In this document: one piece after another, positions 23,202-36,246 of the stretch
How the letters are laid out: the number at the start of each line of letters is the position of its first letter
How positions within the stretch are numbered: position 1 is the first letter of the stretch
Assembly: GCA_029706075.1 (NCBI GenBank)
Contig: JAINUG010000047.1
Span: 1,310,675-1,374,674, forward strand
Direction of reading: 5' to 3'
Length of the DNA: 64,000 nucleotides
From: Aldrovandia affinis
Taxonomy: Eukaryota > Chordata > Actinopteri > Notacanthiformes > Halosauridae
Made by a program: the position numbers and the translations under genes
The notes under the pieces: generated by a model
What the model saw: the letters and a program-made list of their open reading frames with translations, nothing else
Told to the model about the DNA's origin: nothing
Database searches by the model: none

Positions 23202-26200
23202 ATGGCCCCTGACCTTCACCCAGCGAACCGCTCCTCCAATCACAAACGCATCGAGCAGCCCAAGAAATAAACAAAGAAAAAGACAAACAAAGAAATGTTG
23301 TTTTTGAAGATGGCTTTTTTTCTTCTTTTTTTAGGTTTCCAAGTTCCACTGAAATAATCAAATGTTTATATAGAAAGGAATATAGTTCCAGAAAAAAAGA
23401 ACAAAAAAATGCAATGATTATATTCTACTTAACTCTGAACAGCAACTTTGCAAGAGACCTCAAAAGTATACGTATACATACAGCACATATTGAAGAGTAA
23501 TTTCCTTTAAGTCAAGTCATTCTAGGTGGAGCAGCTTACACCCCATAAGAAGATGACCACATAGAACAGCTGGACAGCTAAGACATGGGGAACTACTGAC
23601 TCTACACTTTTTAATCTGAGGACCGGGTTGATTATGTTCAACCCCTGCAAAAACTGTGGTCTATGATGCATAGTTAACTGGTTGTATTACCACTGTAAGC
23701 ATGGGAGTACATTTGTCAAATGATTCAGTAATCTTAAGATCTATAAACTATTTGTTTTGAGTTAAACAGCAGGACATTTCTGCTCTCAGCTGATACCAAA
23801 GAAAAATTGATTTAAAAATCACATAATTGAGTAAAAAAAGTTATGTAATATCACTCCATATGAACATTAATAAAATAGGTTTTCTATTAGATTTTTAACA
23901 GCATAGATGCACAAGAGACAAGAGCAGCTGCTTTTTAGAATCCTATCTAGAAGTCACAAGTTTAGCTCACCATTAATGGAGAAATTGAATGAGGTGACAG
24001 TGACAGAAATTCTGTACTTTAAGGCTAAGCACATCCCACTAAAAATAGGGGGGGGGGGGAGGCGTCAACAATCAGAGACACGCTAATGTCACTGCTTGGT
24101 GTTCTGTTTCGCAAGGGATGCATCTCAGTGATGTAGCACTGACTGCGGGGAACATATTTTAACCAATAAATGTCTGTCGACATAGTGGTTAATATGGCAT
24201 TGCAACTGCAGCAGCAGCACTGATATCGAAGACAGGTAGTTCTTTATTCTCATGCCTTCCTCTTATGTGTGGTAAACCAGCTGAATGGCTTGCCGGCATC
24301 ATTGCTTAATCGCTGGGTGTGGACGAATAGCAGTTACAAAATTTGTTCCTTATGGTAATGCGATTCTGGGGAAATTGCATGCCTTGCAGACATCTACAGC
24401 GTTATATTCTGAACAGATTAAAAATCTGCGGATGAAGAATCAAACTCATAAATTGTTCAGCAATCACCAGTGAAGTTGGAAAAATGTGCATGAAAGTTGA
24501 AAATGACATGAAGGCCACAAACAGTAATGGTTCAGGCCACTTACACAGCCTGACAGAGCATTTAATGGTGTTATCTCTCTGTCGTGATGAATGCACCAAG
24601 AGAAGAGCAGGAGAAGAGCACTTCAGTAGTGCATCCAGAAACACTTGGAATAAAAAGGATTTAACAGAATAACCAGGATATAAAACAAAGGAGTGGAAAT
24701 ATCAATCATTATGTAGTGGCTTTGTTGTGAATAGAATCAAAGTTTTAATTTTTACCAATGCACTTGTGTCTAGGATCTTGGAGATTCTCTCTCTCTGCTT
24801 CAGATTTTTTTTTTTTTTTTGGAGGGAAATGGGGAAGAAGGTTTGAAGATATTCTTGTATTTAGTTTTTTTATTAAGTCTGTTCTACATATAGTTTAGAC
24901 TTTTATTTATTTTTGTTTTTATTTTATGTTAATTCTGGGGCTGTAACCATGCTTACACAGCAGCTACACAGCTTTATTTGAAACCCTTTTTTTAAACCCT
25001 ATTCAGATGCAGCCAAATACCTCACAAATCTACCTGTATATACATAACAGATTATAAATACAAAATATACCTCATATATTTCATTTCTATTATTTTTATT
25101 GTAAAGCCACTTGAAAAAAATCGTTTTGTTTCAACAGATCACTGGATTTTTTCATATTTTGTATTGTTATACCAAAGAAGGGAATATTTTATGATAGCAC
25201 ATCTACCTCATTTGTTATAGACTGTGCCAACAAACATGACCACAATCCTTAATTGCCAGTTTTAACTGTAGTTTTAAGGTCCACACATGCTATTTGCTTG
25301 AACACAAGGTGTACTGAGGCAAAAACAAACAAAAAGAAGGTGGACCATTTAGGTGTGAGGCAGCGTGCTCACTTTTCTTGTTTGGGGTTTGTGCAGGTGT
25401 ATTGTTGTGTGGAAAATGCTAGAAGGATTATATTTCATGTAGACAATATTCTGTCTCAAGTTGTTTAAATGATATGTTCATATGGAATAGGGGTGGTGCA
25501 CAATATAGCTTTAAAAACATGCATACAACAGATAATTGTATGCTGTGAAATGTCCTATCATGAAAAGTAGAAGCTGTTTAAACTGCCTAGATTTTCAAGT
25601 GTCAGCTCTGTTTTGAAGGTGGCTGCTTACTTAGCTTCTGTCAATTTCACAGTGTCTACTTTTCAGGCTAGGACATTTAATACACATCTTAAGAAAATTA
25701 TGGTTGGCTGAGAATATCTTAGCATATCTCATCCTGCAGCTCAAGTACATTTCCATATCAAATCCTTTTCCTCACAAATAAATATTTGCTATTGGCAGTA
25801 TATTGAGCATATCTGTCATGTATGTCTTGAGAATGTATTGTCTTTATTGTCTGTTTATCCATCGCTTTGTACTCCTGGCCCATAGAATTATTTAAACAAT
25901 TGAGCATGTTCATCATGTTTTACAACCTTTTCTGTGACTATCATAAAGGTAGATTTGCTGAAGGACAAAAGTACTTACGGGGAAGAAAGCAGGGCACAAA
26001 AATATGCACATTTTTTAACTTCTATTGTTGAAGTTGCTTTTCAATTCGCATATCAGAAATGTATTCATTTGGTATTTCACCATTGGCACAGTCTATTCCT
26101 AACACACAAGACCAGGCCAGTTCCCTACCCTCCCACACCTGCTGGAAGTTAGGGGGTAACAACACCAAAAAAGTACAGACTGCCATTAACTGGAAAGTCT

Positions 26201-26638
26201 GTCACTGACTGTGAAACAAGAAAATGATATCACTGTAATCCTTATAACCAAAGATTGAACAAGCAACAAATTTCACATACCTTTGTAAAAATAAATGTTA
26301 AAAAAGATGTGAGACAACAAAAGCTTTAAGAAAACCAAAAAATACACAATAGCTTTGGAGGAAAAAAAAGATTCACTTATGTCTAAATAATATGTTGTTT
26401 ACGTTGTTTAGAAATTTTAGCTATGCTATGCTGGTAGATTTTAGATTCTATATTGGCTTTAACTAGCTGTGTATGAAGCTTTAAATATTTCTTTTATTTC
26501 TCTTTTGTTCATTTTGGATAAATCCAGTGCATTATGGGAAAACTGGATTGTGGTGCTCAGGGGTTTAAAAAACGTACAAAAAAATAACAGGTGAAAGAGA
26601 TTTTTTGTTTTTGCCATTTGAATTGTAGCACATTTGGA

Positions 26639-26644
26639 AATAAA
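26639..26644 (+). terminator. Candidate poly(A) signal AATAAA
   Basis: AATAAA is followed within about 50 bases by a T/GT-rich stretch (CCTTTGTTTTATCATTTGTG). It is one of several possible 3' ends of the ARID3 transcript. Confidence 0.35.
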
Positions 26645-27389
26645 TATTGCTTTAAACTTCATCAAACTGACCTTTGTTTTATCATTTGTGATATTTCATC
26701 ATTTTTACCCATTCATCACTGGTGGGGCCAGTGCCGTCAAAGGCCAACCATCAAAATTCAGCATACAGACAACATACAGCATAGTTTTCTGTTTTATATT
26801 AAACTCTGGCTTGAACATCATTACATCACAGAGTCAACATTAAGTTCAGTTACTATATCTGTATAGCTTTGTTTGGTACTGTATGTAAGTATGTTATGTA
26901 AAATATTAAGCATAATATCTCTTTCAGAAAAAGGACATTGCTAAGTAGAATACTGTAGCCCACCATACTTTGTGAGACAATATTTTCTGAAAGCCTCACA
27001 GTGAAGCCAAGCTTTGTTTGTTCTGTGTGTTCAGTTGAGTGCTTTCAGATGCACAACTCCTCCAAAGGAAGGAGGGTTGGTTGAATGTTGATGAAAATTG
27101 TTATCTTCAATGACATTAGTGTAAGAAATATATATTCATGTAAAAATCAACATTTTGTTGTTCATTGTATTTATTTTTGCTAACTAAATTAAGATGTACT
27201 TTTTTTTTTTTTAAAGGTTCATATTCATGTTTAATTAACAAATTTGATTTTATGTACTCATTCTCCCTGTGCTTCATTTTATTAATTTCAGTAGACGATG
27301 ATTGATTGAAAATAAGGCTTCTCAAATCAAGTAACTAAATAATTAACTGATTAACTTCTGATCTACCTGGCCTGGATTGTCCTTCTTTC

Positions 27390-27395
27390 AATAAA
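27390..27395 (+). terminator. Candidate distal poly(A) signal AATAAA
   Basis: TTTCAATAAACATG is followed by T-rich sequence. It is the most distal good hexamer before the intergenic stretch. Confidence 0.3.
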
Positions 27396-27400
27396 CATGT

Positions 27401-30299
27401 ATCTTATTCTTACATTCTTTTATCAAGAGAGCAAGGTCCAGATTCAATATTTCTACAATATGTCTTGTCCTTTTAGAAACAAATTTAAGCCAACTGTTGC
27501 ATTTTCTCAATCTTACACAATTTATCACAGTTCATTCAGACACCAATGAAATTGTGATGATGATGTGTATCGAGAAATAACAGTTGCTTAATAAAGCTCC
27601 ATTGTCGTTAGATGCCCTCCTATGTGAGGTGAGGCAAGATGCAAATTTACAATGTTAACTCCTTTGTGTCTTTGTGTATGGTGTGAAGAAAATACCAGTG
27701 TCAGATAGAATGTATAAACATTGTTTATTTAGTTATTTAAATATTAACAGACTTTTCAGGCTATTGTTTGTGAAAATAGTTTTTGAAAATGACCCATAGC
27801 ATATGCATATGTGTATCTTCTGCAGTCAAGTAAGAAAAAAAAATTAATGCAAAATTCAAATGTTAATAGGTCACGTTAAAAATACAACTACATAAACAAA
27901 TAAGGAATTAAATACTTACATTTATTATGTACCATTTTACATCTTTAAACATTTTGGTTGCATTTAGTCATCTTGCTTTACCATTTTTTGGTTTAGTCTC
28001 TTTCATGTAATAGTTTTTTTAAAGCATGATTAGGCTTACATAAATTTAAGTAGATCAGTTACTTAGATATATTCATTGTATGTGTGCGCTGGTTTTGCAG
28101 AGAATGTTATTAGCTGAGGCAGTAATGTCAGAGGGCAGGCTATGAAACAAGTTTTCATTGGTTGACATATGGCAGTGGCCACTGACACTCCCCAATACAC
28201 ATATTAAAATATAATAAGATTGCATAAAACAGCAGATGGTCAAATATTTAGACACAGGTGCATAGAATTAAGGAAAATCATCCTCATGATCCTTTTGATA
28301 AGCAAAAAAGTTGAGGACTCTGGAGGACAAAGGTCAATGTCCCTTTCGGCAACATAGGCAATTATACTAATCACGCCAGTGTGTGCAGCATTAAGCAGCT
28401 AAAATGGAGTAAAGATTGCTTAATTAAGGGCTGAGAACCTGATGTAATTAGGAGCAGCCGAGATTAGCGACCGTTGATGGGCTTGCTGGGATTTGCCGGT
28501 AATAGAGTTATTATTGGGCTCAAGAAGTGTTACATTAGACTTCTGAATAAACAAAAACAAATTAGGAGTGGTTGTCCAATAATGGGTTATCTTGTCAGCG
28601 ACTGACAGAAATCTATGCCCCATAACACAGTGTTAATTTTATGCACCACTGACAGCCACGGTCCTAATCAATAACGCTGCTATAAAGTAAGGAAAACCAT
28701 CAATCACTTTATGGTGGGGGGGGGATCTGAATGGTTGTAAGGTGGGGGGGTTGTTCTGATCCCACCCCCACCCACCCACTTCATTTAGCAAGTCAGAGTT
28801 AGCTCAGATTGATTTTGTATCACTGTCTGTAAGAGCTTGTTTTACTGCAGCTGATCATTTTGAACTTGCAATGTGCCAATATGTGTCATCCTGTTTATTA
28901 AAGCACAATTTAATGTAAAGGAAGAAGCTTTGTAATAGTTTTTTTCTCCTATGAGGTGCATGATTCCAGTCTGGATCGCAGACGTAATGATCGCCTCCCT
29001 TTCATTCTTAAGATGTGCCTTCGGCAGCAGTTGCTGGTATCAGGGCAAACATCTGCACCGAGCTGACTCAAATTCCTTGCTGTGATCTTAGCTTATAACA
29101 CAGTACATGTGGTGTGGTTCTGCAGTGTGTCATCTTGGAAAGAAGGATTGATTATTCCTGCCTGATGTCATAATCGTAATAGAGCAGCAATTTGGGGACT
29201 TATCGGGTTTCGCACTTGAAAATCTGAAGCAGATTGCCTTTATACAAACTTATGGAGAACACTTTTTTAATAGGCTTAGCACAGCAGCCAAAACACTATT
29301 AATGTGAAAGGGATTAACATTATATATTGAGACAACAGACATTAATATTTTGATCCATGTCTGTTTTTTAACATTAACATATATTCCCATTTACTGTATG
29401 GGACAACATTTGAGAAGCAAATCACTTTCTGTGGTTTTAATTGCATAATATAGTTCACATGCACAGTAAGTGTAAGGTTGGATAAAAATGCACTGTAAAG
29501 TGTAAAATACAGTTTAGAACTGTACATAGACATAAACAAATATATTTACTAATTATGGGAAAAAGAATGAATCTGAGAAATATAAACTACACAAATAAAT
29601 TGCTAAAGATAATTTGTGTTCTACACACATTTTTATGAATAACTTACTTTACTACTGGCTGCACAACCGTGAGACTCCATCTCCCATCTACTTTTGTAGT
29701 GGACATTGATTTGGCGCTGACATTTCCCCAATCTTGGGAATATATACCCAGATCACCTCACAGCTGTCAAGAGGATGTGGAAAAACCAACTTCTGTTCTG
29801 TCAGTACAAATTAACAGAATGTTTGGAGTATAAACACTAAATTAGAGGGCATACATATTCATTTATTTACTTCACAATTTGTTCATTTAACAGTAAATAA
29901 GTAAATGATGCCCAGAATAATTCAACTGCGGTGAAGGGACCAGAAAAACCCTATAAGCGAAGACTTTGTCTGAAGTGGAGAATACAGTTTGTTCATACAT
30001 TTACTGTTGTGTGCTGAGGTTGCATAACAACTGAGGGTATGCATTTTTCAGGAACCTGCAGTTCTGTCCCCCAATGTCAAGATGTCGATGAATTTCTGAA
30101 GCTACTTTTTTAAGAAATCAACACATTACAATCTCAAGTAATCATTAAATTACCACAAATGAGGTGCGTATTTAGTGCAGTGTAGTCAGCAGTTGGCGCT
30201 GCACACACCCACACGTAATCATACTGATTGATTTGTAAGTAGGCTCCTACTTTCAATTGTGAAGATGTCTGTTGACACTTCTGTAGGACATAGGTGCAT
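27401..30299. other. Intergenic stretch without recognised genes
   Basis: No ORF or repeat family was recognised. Around 28380-28700 the sequence is richer in AATTA/TAATTA motifs and less simple (GGGCTTGCTGGGATTTGCCG), which resembles conserved non-coding DNA near developmental genes, but I cannot test it. Short G runs and CCCACC tracts lie at 28717-28780. Confidence 0.4.
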
Positions 30300-30302
30300 T
30301 TA

Positions 30303-31140
30303 CATTTACATTTTAAGCATTTAGCAGACACTATTATCCAGAGCGACTTACAAGATGTGCATTAATACATGGTAGGAACAATCATAGTTTGCGCAAGAGA
30401 TCTGTGCAGTAATACAGCGATAGACATTGTTGTAGGCAGCTGCATACCATACCTGTAACAATGGGAAGGAAAAGGTTAGTGCTTTTTTTTTTTTTTATAA
30501 ATGAGGAGTAAGCAGGGATATATATACAATAAGTGTTGAGCAAGTAGTCAGTGGTGATGACAATTGGGTAGATGTACAGAAATCAGTGGTAGTGGATCGC
30601 AAGCAGAGCAGTCTCTGTGGAGACCCAGATTGGTTAGGATCAAGCAAGTCGTTCTGTAGGAAATGAGCAGACAGTTGGTTATAGACAGCCCGCTCTAGTG
30701 TTTTGGAGAGGAATGGGAGGAGAGGGACAGGTCGGTAGTTGGAAATAACAGAAGGATTCAGAGAGGAGGGGGACAACATGGGTGCTTTGAGGGGGGAGGG
30801 GGACAGAGCCAGAGTAAAGAGAGGAGTTGATAACATTGGAGACAAAGGGAGGATGACCATATCAATGGACTGGAAGAGGGGGGAAGGAATGGGATCGAGA
30901 GGGCAGGTGGTGGGACGGTGAGAGTGAACAAGTTGAAGGATGTCCGAGTCAGGGAGGGGTGAGAAGGAGGACAGAGGGGTGAGAGGTTTAGGTAGCGAGA
31001 TGGGTGAGGGAGGGTTAGGTGAGGGAGAGGATGCGGGGAAGGAGTTGCGAATGTCATCGATCTTCTCGCGAAAGAAGGATGCGAAGTCATCAAGTTAGAG
31101 AGGAGGGGGGTGGAGGAGAAGGAAGGGTGAGGAGAGAGGA
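30303..31140 (-). mobile_element. L2-like LINE fragment with 3' tail
   Basis: On the minus strand the translation shows the LINE segment before and at the RT start: a P/S-rich linker, then STNYRPV-type sequence (SNYRPVPLLPFLSKTLERAV, YNQLSAHFLQNDLLDPNQSG), then decay. The 3' end is TGTAAGTCGCTCTGGATAAT..GCTAAATGCTT, nearly the same tail as in the SINEs at 2.1, 9.2 and 33.8 kb. The catalytic RT blocks are deleted, so it is dead. The 3' tail is directly joined to the early RT segment by an internal deletion. Confidence 0.75.
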
Positions 31141-31265
31141 AAACGTAGAGTAGAATTTTCGAGGATTAGAAGCAGAAGATTGAATCTTGGAAAGGAAAAA
31201 TGCCAATCCCATCCTGGAGCAAAGAAACTATATGTATTTTTGAAATATATGTATTTTTAAACCAT

Positions 31266-31343
31266 ACCAAAATATAAAATATTGTGCTCCCTTAACTGAT
31301 TTTTAAAATTAAATTAAGAGAGCACAATATTTCATATTTTGGT
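31266..31343. repeat. 24-bp inverted repeat (hairpin)
   Basis: The arms 31266-31289 and 31320-31343 are complementary with one mismatch (left arm starts ACCAAAATATAAAATATTGT), around a 30-nt loop. It could be the core of a small AT-rich MITE or a chance palindrome. Confidence 0.6.
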
Positions 31344-33790
31344 GTTGAATTTAATCATTGGCAGATCATTTGTTGTTTCCTCTTTCATGACTTGTCGTAG
31401 AGGTGTTAAAACTTGTCCATAAGAGGAAACTCCCCTCTCTGAAACAGCGTCAATCAATCAACGTCAACTTGCGCCCTTACACCAACACTCAGATTGGCAC
31501 TTAATTGTACAATTGATCATGTTCATTTGAGTAATTGCTACTAATTACTGAAAATATAGAGTTCCTACAGCAATGCTTTGAGGATCAGAAAGGAACTACA
31601 GCTCCTTGAGAGAGGTGGTGAAAAACCATGCAACCTTTAGTTATAACCCACATCTGAATTCATAACCACACACACCTTTTGTGATTCAAGGGTGACATAG
31701 TTTTCATCAAAGCAACATTACTGGTTCTGAGGAAACACTTGTTAGCATGGCATCTGTGTAATGTTTCTTTCCACCAAGGTTATATTGGAATTTTTGGACA
31801 TGAGAGAATACGTGGTAGGAAAAATCTCCTTTCACAGATGTATTTGTGGCCTACTGAAATGATAAAACCAAAAGGAATGCAACCAATTCAACAGAACTTA
31901 AAGGCCGGGTCAAACATTCAAAGCGGACTCTTATGCTATTGCAAAAAACGGCCATTGTGTGTGTTTGCAAAGTCCATTTTCCCAGACATACTTCTGTACA
32001 AACATAATATAAGCAAGATCAATACTTGTCATTTTATTTTTTTGCTAGCTATTGTTCAGTTTGGACTGAAAATTGATCACCTGTCTATGTAACACAATTT
32101 TCCTTTCTTTGTGGTATTCCAAGATTTTTAAAAAGCTCAAGAAGGATTTGCACAACAATATATTTAGAGGTTATTATCACATCTTGGTGGATAATCATGA
32201 TGCTTCTTTACTTTACTTCAAATATTCAGCAATGGAAAGTGCTATTGTGTGTGTTTTTGTGTGTGTGTACTTAATATGTGCCAAAATATGGACTAGGCCT
32301 CACTGCACCTTCCCAGAGCCACCTTTAAAAGTAAAGGCATAAAACGTTATACAAAAAAGAACACCCCTTGTACACTTACACAAAATTAATGTTGCGTACA
32401 TATAGGAGATTTAATCTCCTACAATGAAGCATTTTGGTACTGAAATTTCATAATGCGTATTTGAAGTGCTCCGGTTTTCCATATCTACAGTATATATTCT
32501 GTAAATGCTATCCCAGTAGGTGTTGGTTTCTCTCACTGGTAAAGTTACTTCTCCTGGTGCTCTGCTGGGGTAAAAAAACAAACGTTTGATAGTGCCTGTC
32601 TGACTTGCTGCGTTCTGTTTGGAGAGTCAAACATCACCTTCAGACAATTTTCTACAGTCCAAAATTAGACTTGGACACAGCCATGCATTCATAGGGCTTA
32701 AGAGAGGATCTCCCTTGTGCTGTTTGAAAGGTGTTCAGTTTTTACATTTTCATATCAGGAGATGTTTATGTTAAACTATGACTTAGAATGTGTTTGGAAT
32801 TAAGAGGTCAGTCCTTGTCACTTTTGGCTTCATTGACATCTGACCTTGCAACTCCTCCTGCTGAGATCAGTGCAGTGGGCAGGTGGTTTTGAATATGCTT
32901 TTAATGCTGGGTAGGCCTTCAGAATGCATAATTATAGGAAAGCAGTGACGAGAAGCTGTCTGATAAAATTGCATTCTCCTTTTTTTTTTCAGGGAATACA
33001 TTTATCCTCAAAAATAATGTGCATTGACTTGATGGTGGCTAGGAAACAATATAGATTTGGTTTTCAGATTCCCATCAAGTAAGGCATGTCCTGTTGTCTG
33101 GGAATTGGCTATGGATGAATGGGTTTACATTGTAATGAAATAGGTTGTTATGCTTAGACAACAGCAATATTGCAATTAGTGTATTATGTGTTTATGTATC
33201 TCTAACATTTTAATGCGCTGGCTTTTTAAAGGCTTAGAAGCAAAAATAGTCATTTTAATACTCATGCATGTCCTATTTGCATTTTGTAGAATTTGATTGA
33301 AAAACTAAATACATGTTCATGGCCTTTGTTACCCCATATATTCATTTAAATCCACTTCTAAATTGTGCATTTGAATGACAATATTGCTATGGGTTGGAAG
33401 AGAGGCAAATATTTACGTTAGGGCTTCAGCAGTCTCAGGCCTGTGTTTTTGTTTGTGGTTGTCACAGATCAGGTTCCTTTTATCAGTTGTTGGGACTGCC
33501 TCTGGGTGTGGTGCGAAGACAGGGTTTGATTCAATTTATTAGCTCTGCCCAAAGGCCTGTGGAGTAGGGCTTCAAAGGGAACATGATAGTATCATCTGTC
33601 ATGTCCCGCACATTGAATTCCTCACCTTCATCCACTGTAAATTCAGCAATCGCTCTGAGGGGGGCAGCCAAATTTGCCTCTGAACCGAGCACTCAGAATT
33701 GATCAGAATCCCATGATCAGATCAACATTTTATGACCAAATAGACTACTTTTTATGAAGTAGTGTGCATTTGCATCCATATATATTTATT
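31344..33790. other. No feature recognised
   Basis: AT-rich, unique-looking sequence. Open frames here are short and match no family I know. Confidence 0.5.
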
Positions 33791-33795
33791 ATTAT

Positions 33796-34003
33796 TATTA
33801 CCAGCATTTATCAGATGCTCTTATCCAGAGCGACTTACACAGTTTACATGTATTCACATACAATCCATTTATATGGCTGGATATTTACTGAAGTAATTCG
33901 GGTTAAGTACCTTACTCAATGGTACAATAGCAGGGCCCCATCTGGGAATTTAACCTTTTCGTTACAAGCCCAGCTGCCTAACAATTATACTACACTGCCA
34001 TCT
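33796..34003 (-). mobile_element. tRNA-derived SINE, copy 3
   Basis: Minus strand: a head with GGCAGTGTAGTATAATTGTT, a body with ATTGAGTAAGGTACTTAACC, and the tail TGTAAGTCGCTCTGGATAAG..TGATAAATGCTGG, followed by TAATAATAATA. It is more diverged than copy 1, especially in the B-box. Confidence 0.7.
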
Positions 34004-34488
34004 ATTTGAATCAATCCATATAAAATGATCAGTTTAACATTTCATTTCAGACAGTTTGGAATAACATATTTTTCGACTTTTTTCCTACTTACTGTATATG
34101 GGGCATTCTACCGAATTAGTTCAAAGTGCGGTCCCACAACAAGAAAAACTATTTAACAAAACAATTAAGAATTCAGACATAGATATTTACTAAGAATATG
34201 TTATGATTTATTTAAACCCAAGGCATTAAATGAGATAGTGATAAGCTAAATTTTAAAAAAAACATCATTTATAGGGTACTTTCTATTGGGAAGCAGCTGT
34301 CCCAAACCCTGACCCCTACATTTAAATGTATGTAAATAACACTTAAAACATTTTTTAGATTTTGTTCAATGGTGTAATTTCAAAGATCTTTATGATTAAG
34401 TTTAAACAGAAGTTGAAAGATTTAGATTTATTGTGGGTTTAATTTTTAAATTAAAAAACGATACAAAAAAATCTTGTCCCCGTTTCAT

Positions 34489-35926
34489 GTCACTACCGAA
34501 ACCCCATAGTTTTAGTCCATTGGCTGAGCCTGGTTTTTAGCCACACCCCTGCATTTTTGACCAGGCAGTGACACTGCCTCCCTGTCCCTCATGGCTGCAT
34601 GGTAAGTAGCTAAATCCCATACTTTTGAAATAAATGTGTTCCAAAGTCTGAAAATCGGTGTGTAACTTTAAGAATCATCACCACCACATATTCTCTTCAA
34701 TTAAGTAAACTTTTGGGGGTTTTATGCAAAATATTATGTTTTTATGTGTGTACACCTCTTCAAAGACGTTTATGCTAGCCATGTGCTTGCTAGCATTCTT
34801 TAGTTATGCTCAAAGTTAGCTAGAATTGTCACTACCGAAACCGTCACTACCGAAACCTATGGTAGAGTTTCGGTAGTGACAAAATGTAATGGTAAGTAGT
34901 TAAATCCCATCATTTTGAAAAAGATGTGTTCCAAAGTCTGAAAATCAGTGTGTAACTTTAAGAATGGAACACATATTCTCTTCAATAAAGTAAACTTTTT
35001 GGGGTTTTATGCAAAATATGATGTTTTCAAAGCTGTTTGCCAGCCATGTGCTTGCTAGCATTCTTTAGTTATGCTAGCAAAATGTTCAATCATCTATTTT
35101 CAGTATTTCCCTCACCATTGCCTTGGAAAGGCATCCTGAAAGACCCCAAAAGCAAAAAATAGCTGACTTTTAGATCGCTAACATTTTTAGCATAAGTCAA
35201 TTGAGTTTAACATGGCGAAAATTTGCATCGCGGCTAGCGGAATCTATTTGTTACAGACCTTTCAAGGATTCATCAGTTAGCGTTCATAAGCCTGACAGCA
35301 ACAGCATAATATCAATGTTATTTGTCAATGTTTTCTTCTTCTCTTTTACTGAACACACTTCATTAATTATTTTCCATTGATAAGTCATGTTTGTACTTTA
35401 AATGGTTATGGATGAACAATTGTTATGTCTTCAAAAATAAAATTATTTTATTGACCACAAAACATTTGTGTTTGTAATATTCCCAACATAAGGCATGTTA
35501 TGAGTTAAGATTAAGCAATAAGGTTGAGGGAATATGATACAACCTTGCAAACAAAATACTGTGGTCACTACCGAAACAGTGCAGTCATTACCGAAACACT
35601 GGGTGTTTTGTAAAAAATAAAGTATATTGAGTTATAAACTAAAATACTGATTGGTTAAATGTATGTTCAATTTCATCAATCATTAACTCTGAAATCAATA
35701 TGATCAGTGTTATGCATTTTACAGAGAAAGATTGCATTTAGATTTTGATGAATTGTATAAATTGAACTTTGAAATTTGGTAAAAATGTCATTTTTATTGA
35801 TTTAATTGTGAAAACCTTCAAGAAAAATTTATAAAAATACTCTTTAGAGAAGGGAAGGAAACACAATCTTAACAGATTCATATAATACTTTTTTACTGTA
35901 GTGTATTACTATGTTTCGGTAGTGAC
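34489..35926. repeat. Repeat with seven copies of a 14-bp motif
   Basis: The motif GTCACTACCGAAAC occurs at 34489, 34828, 34843, 35564 and (with one change) 35584. It occurs in reverse complement at 34867 and 35913. The copies at 34843 and 34867 face each other and can form a hairpin. Between them lies a 290-bp-spaced duplication (listed separately). No ORF spans it. I do not recognise the family; it may be a DNA transposon remnant whose internal sites bind a transposase or host factor. Confidence 0.7.
34600..35085. repeat. Tandem duplication, 290-bp spacing
   Basis: 34600-34812 is repeated at 34890-35085 with small differences. Shared blocks include GGTAAGTAG..TAAATCCCAT, GTTCCAAAGTCTGAAAATC, GTGTAACTTTAAGAAT, CATATTCTCTTCAAT and GCCATGTGCTTGCTAGCATT. 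The motif cluster at 34828-34880 lies between the copies. Confidence 0.8.
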
Positions 35927-36084
35927 CATTTTTGGGAGAGGAAAAACATTCCAAAAGAGTCTGAAAATACAATATAAAAATTGACAGTACTTTTACTAGA
36001 TATATGTACTTTAGATATGGTACAATATATATACGGACAAAGTTTTTGGAATAAATATTTCCAACCTGACTTTGAGGTTGAGGT

Positions 36085-36243
36085 TTGAGGTCACTCCAAG
36101 GGCACGCAGAACTGGCGACAATCATTCTCGGAGTGCAAGAAGCTGTTACATGATCGCAAGATTGAGTTTGATCTGAGCTACCCAGCGGTGTTATGGTTTA
36201 CCACTGATGGAGGAGCCAAGCAACGATTTGATAACCATAACCC
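36085..36243 (+). pseudogene. Possible L1-type LINE ORF1 C-terminal fragment
   Basis: One plus frame reads SFSECKKLLHDRKIEFDLSY then PAVLWFTTDGGAKQRFDN. The pattern aromatic-x-x-x-KKLL-x-x-K-I-x-(YPAxL)-x-x-x-G-x-x-x-F resembles the end of L1-like ORF1 proteins (the RNA-binding C-terminal domain). It stops where the Harbinger-type element begins. The match is short and the assignment is tentative. Confidence 0.35.
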
Positions 36244-36246
36244 TAA

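Larger units (their letters stand above)
23202..27400 (+). other. Probable 3' UTR and downstream region of the ARID3 gene
   Basis: AT-rich, with no credible ORF. AATAAA hexamers occur at 24165, 24649, 25777, 26290, 26639 and 27390. The last two are followed by T- or GT-rich sequence and are the best cleavage candidates. A long UTR with alternative ends is possible, but transcript data are needed to place the end. Confidence 0.45.

Noticed and set aside
31739-32092. 117-codon plus-strand frame
   Set aside because: Composition is like translated AT-rich non-coding DNA; no motif or homology recognised.
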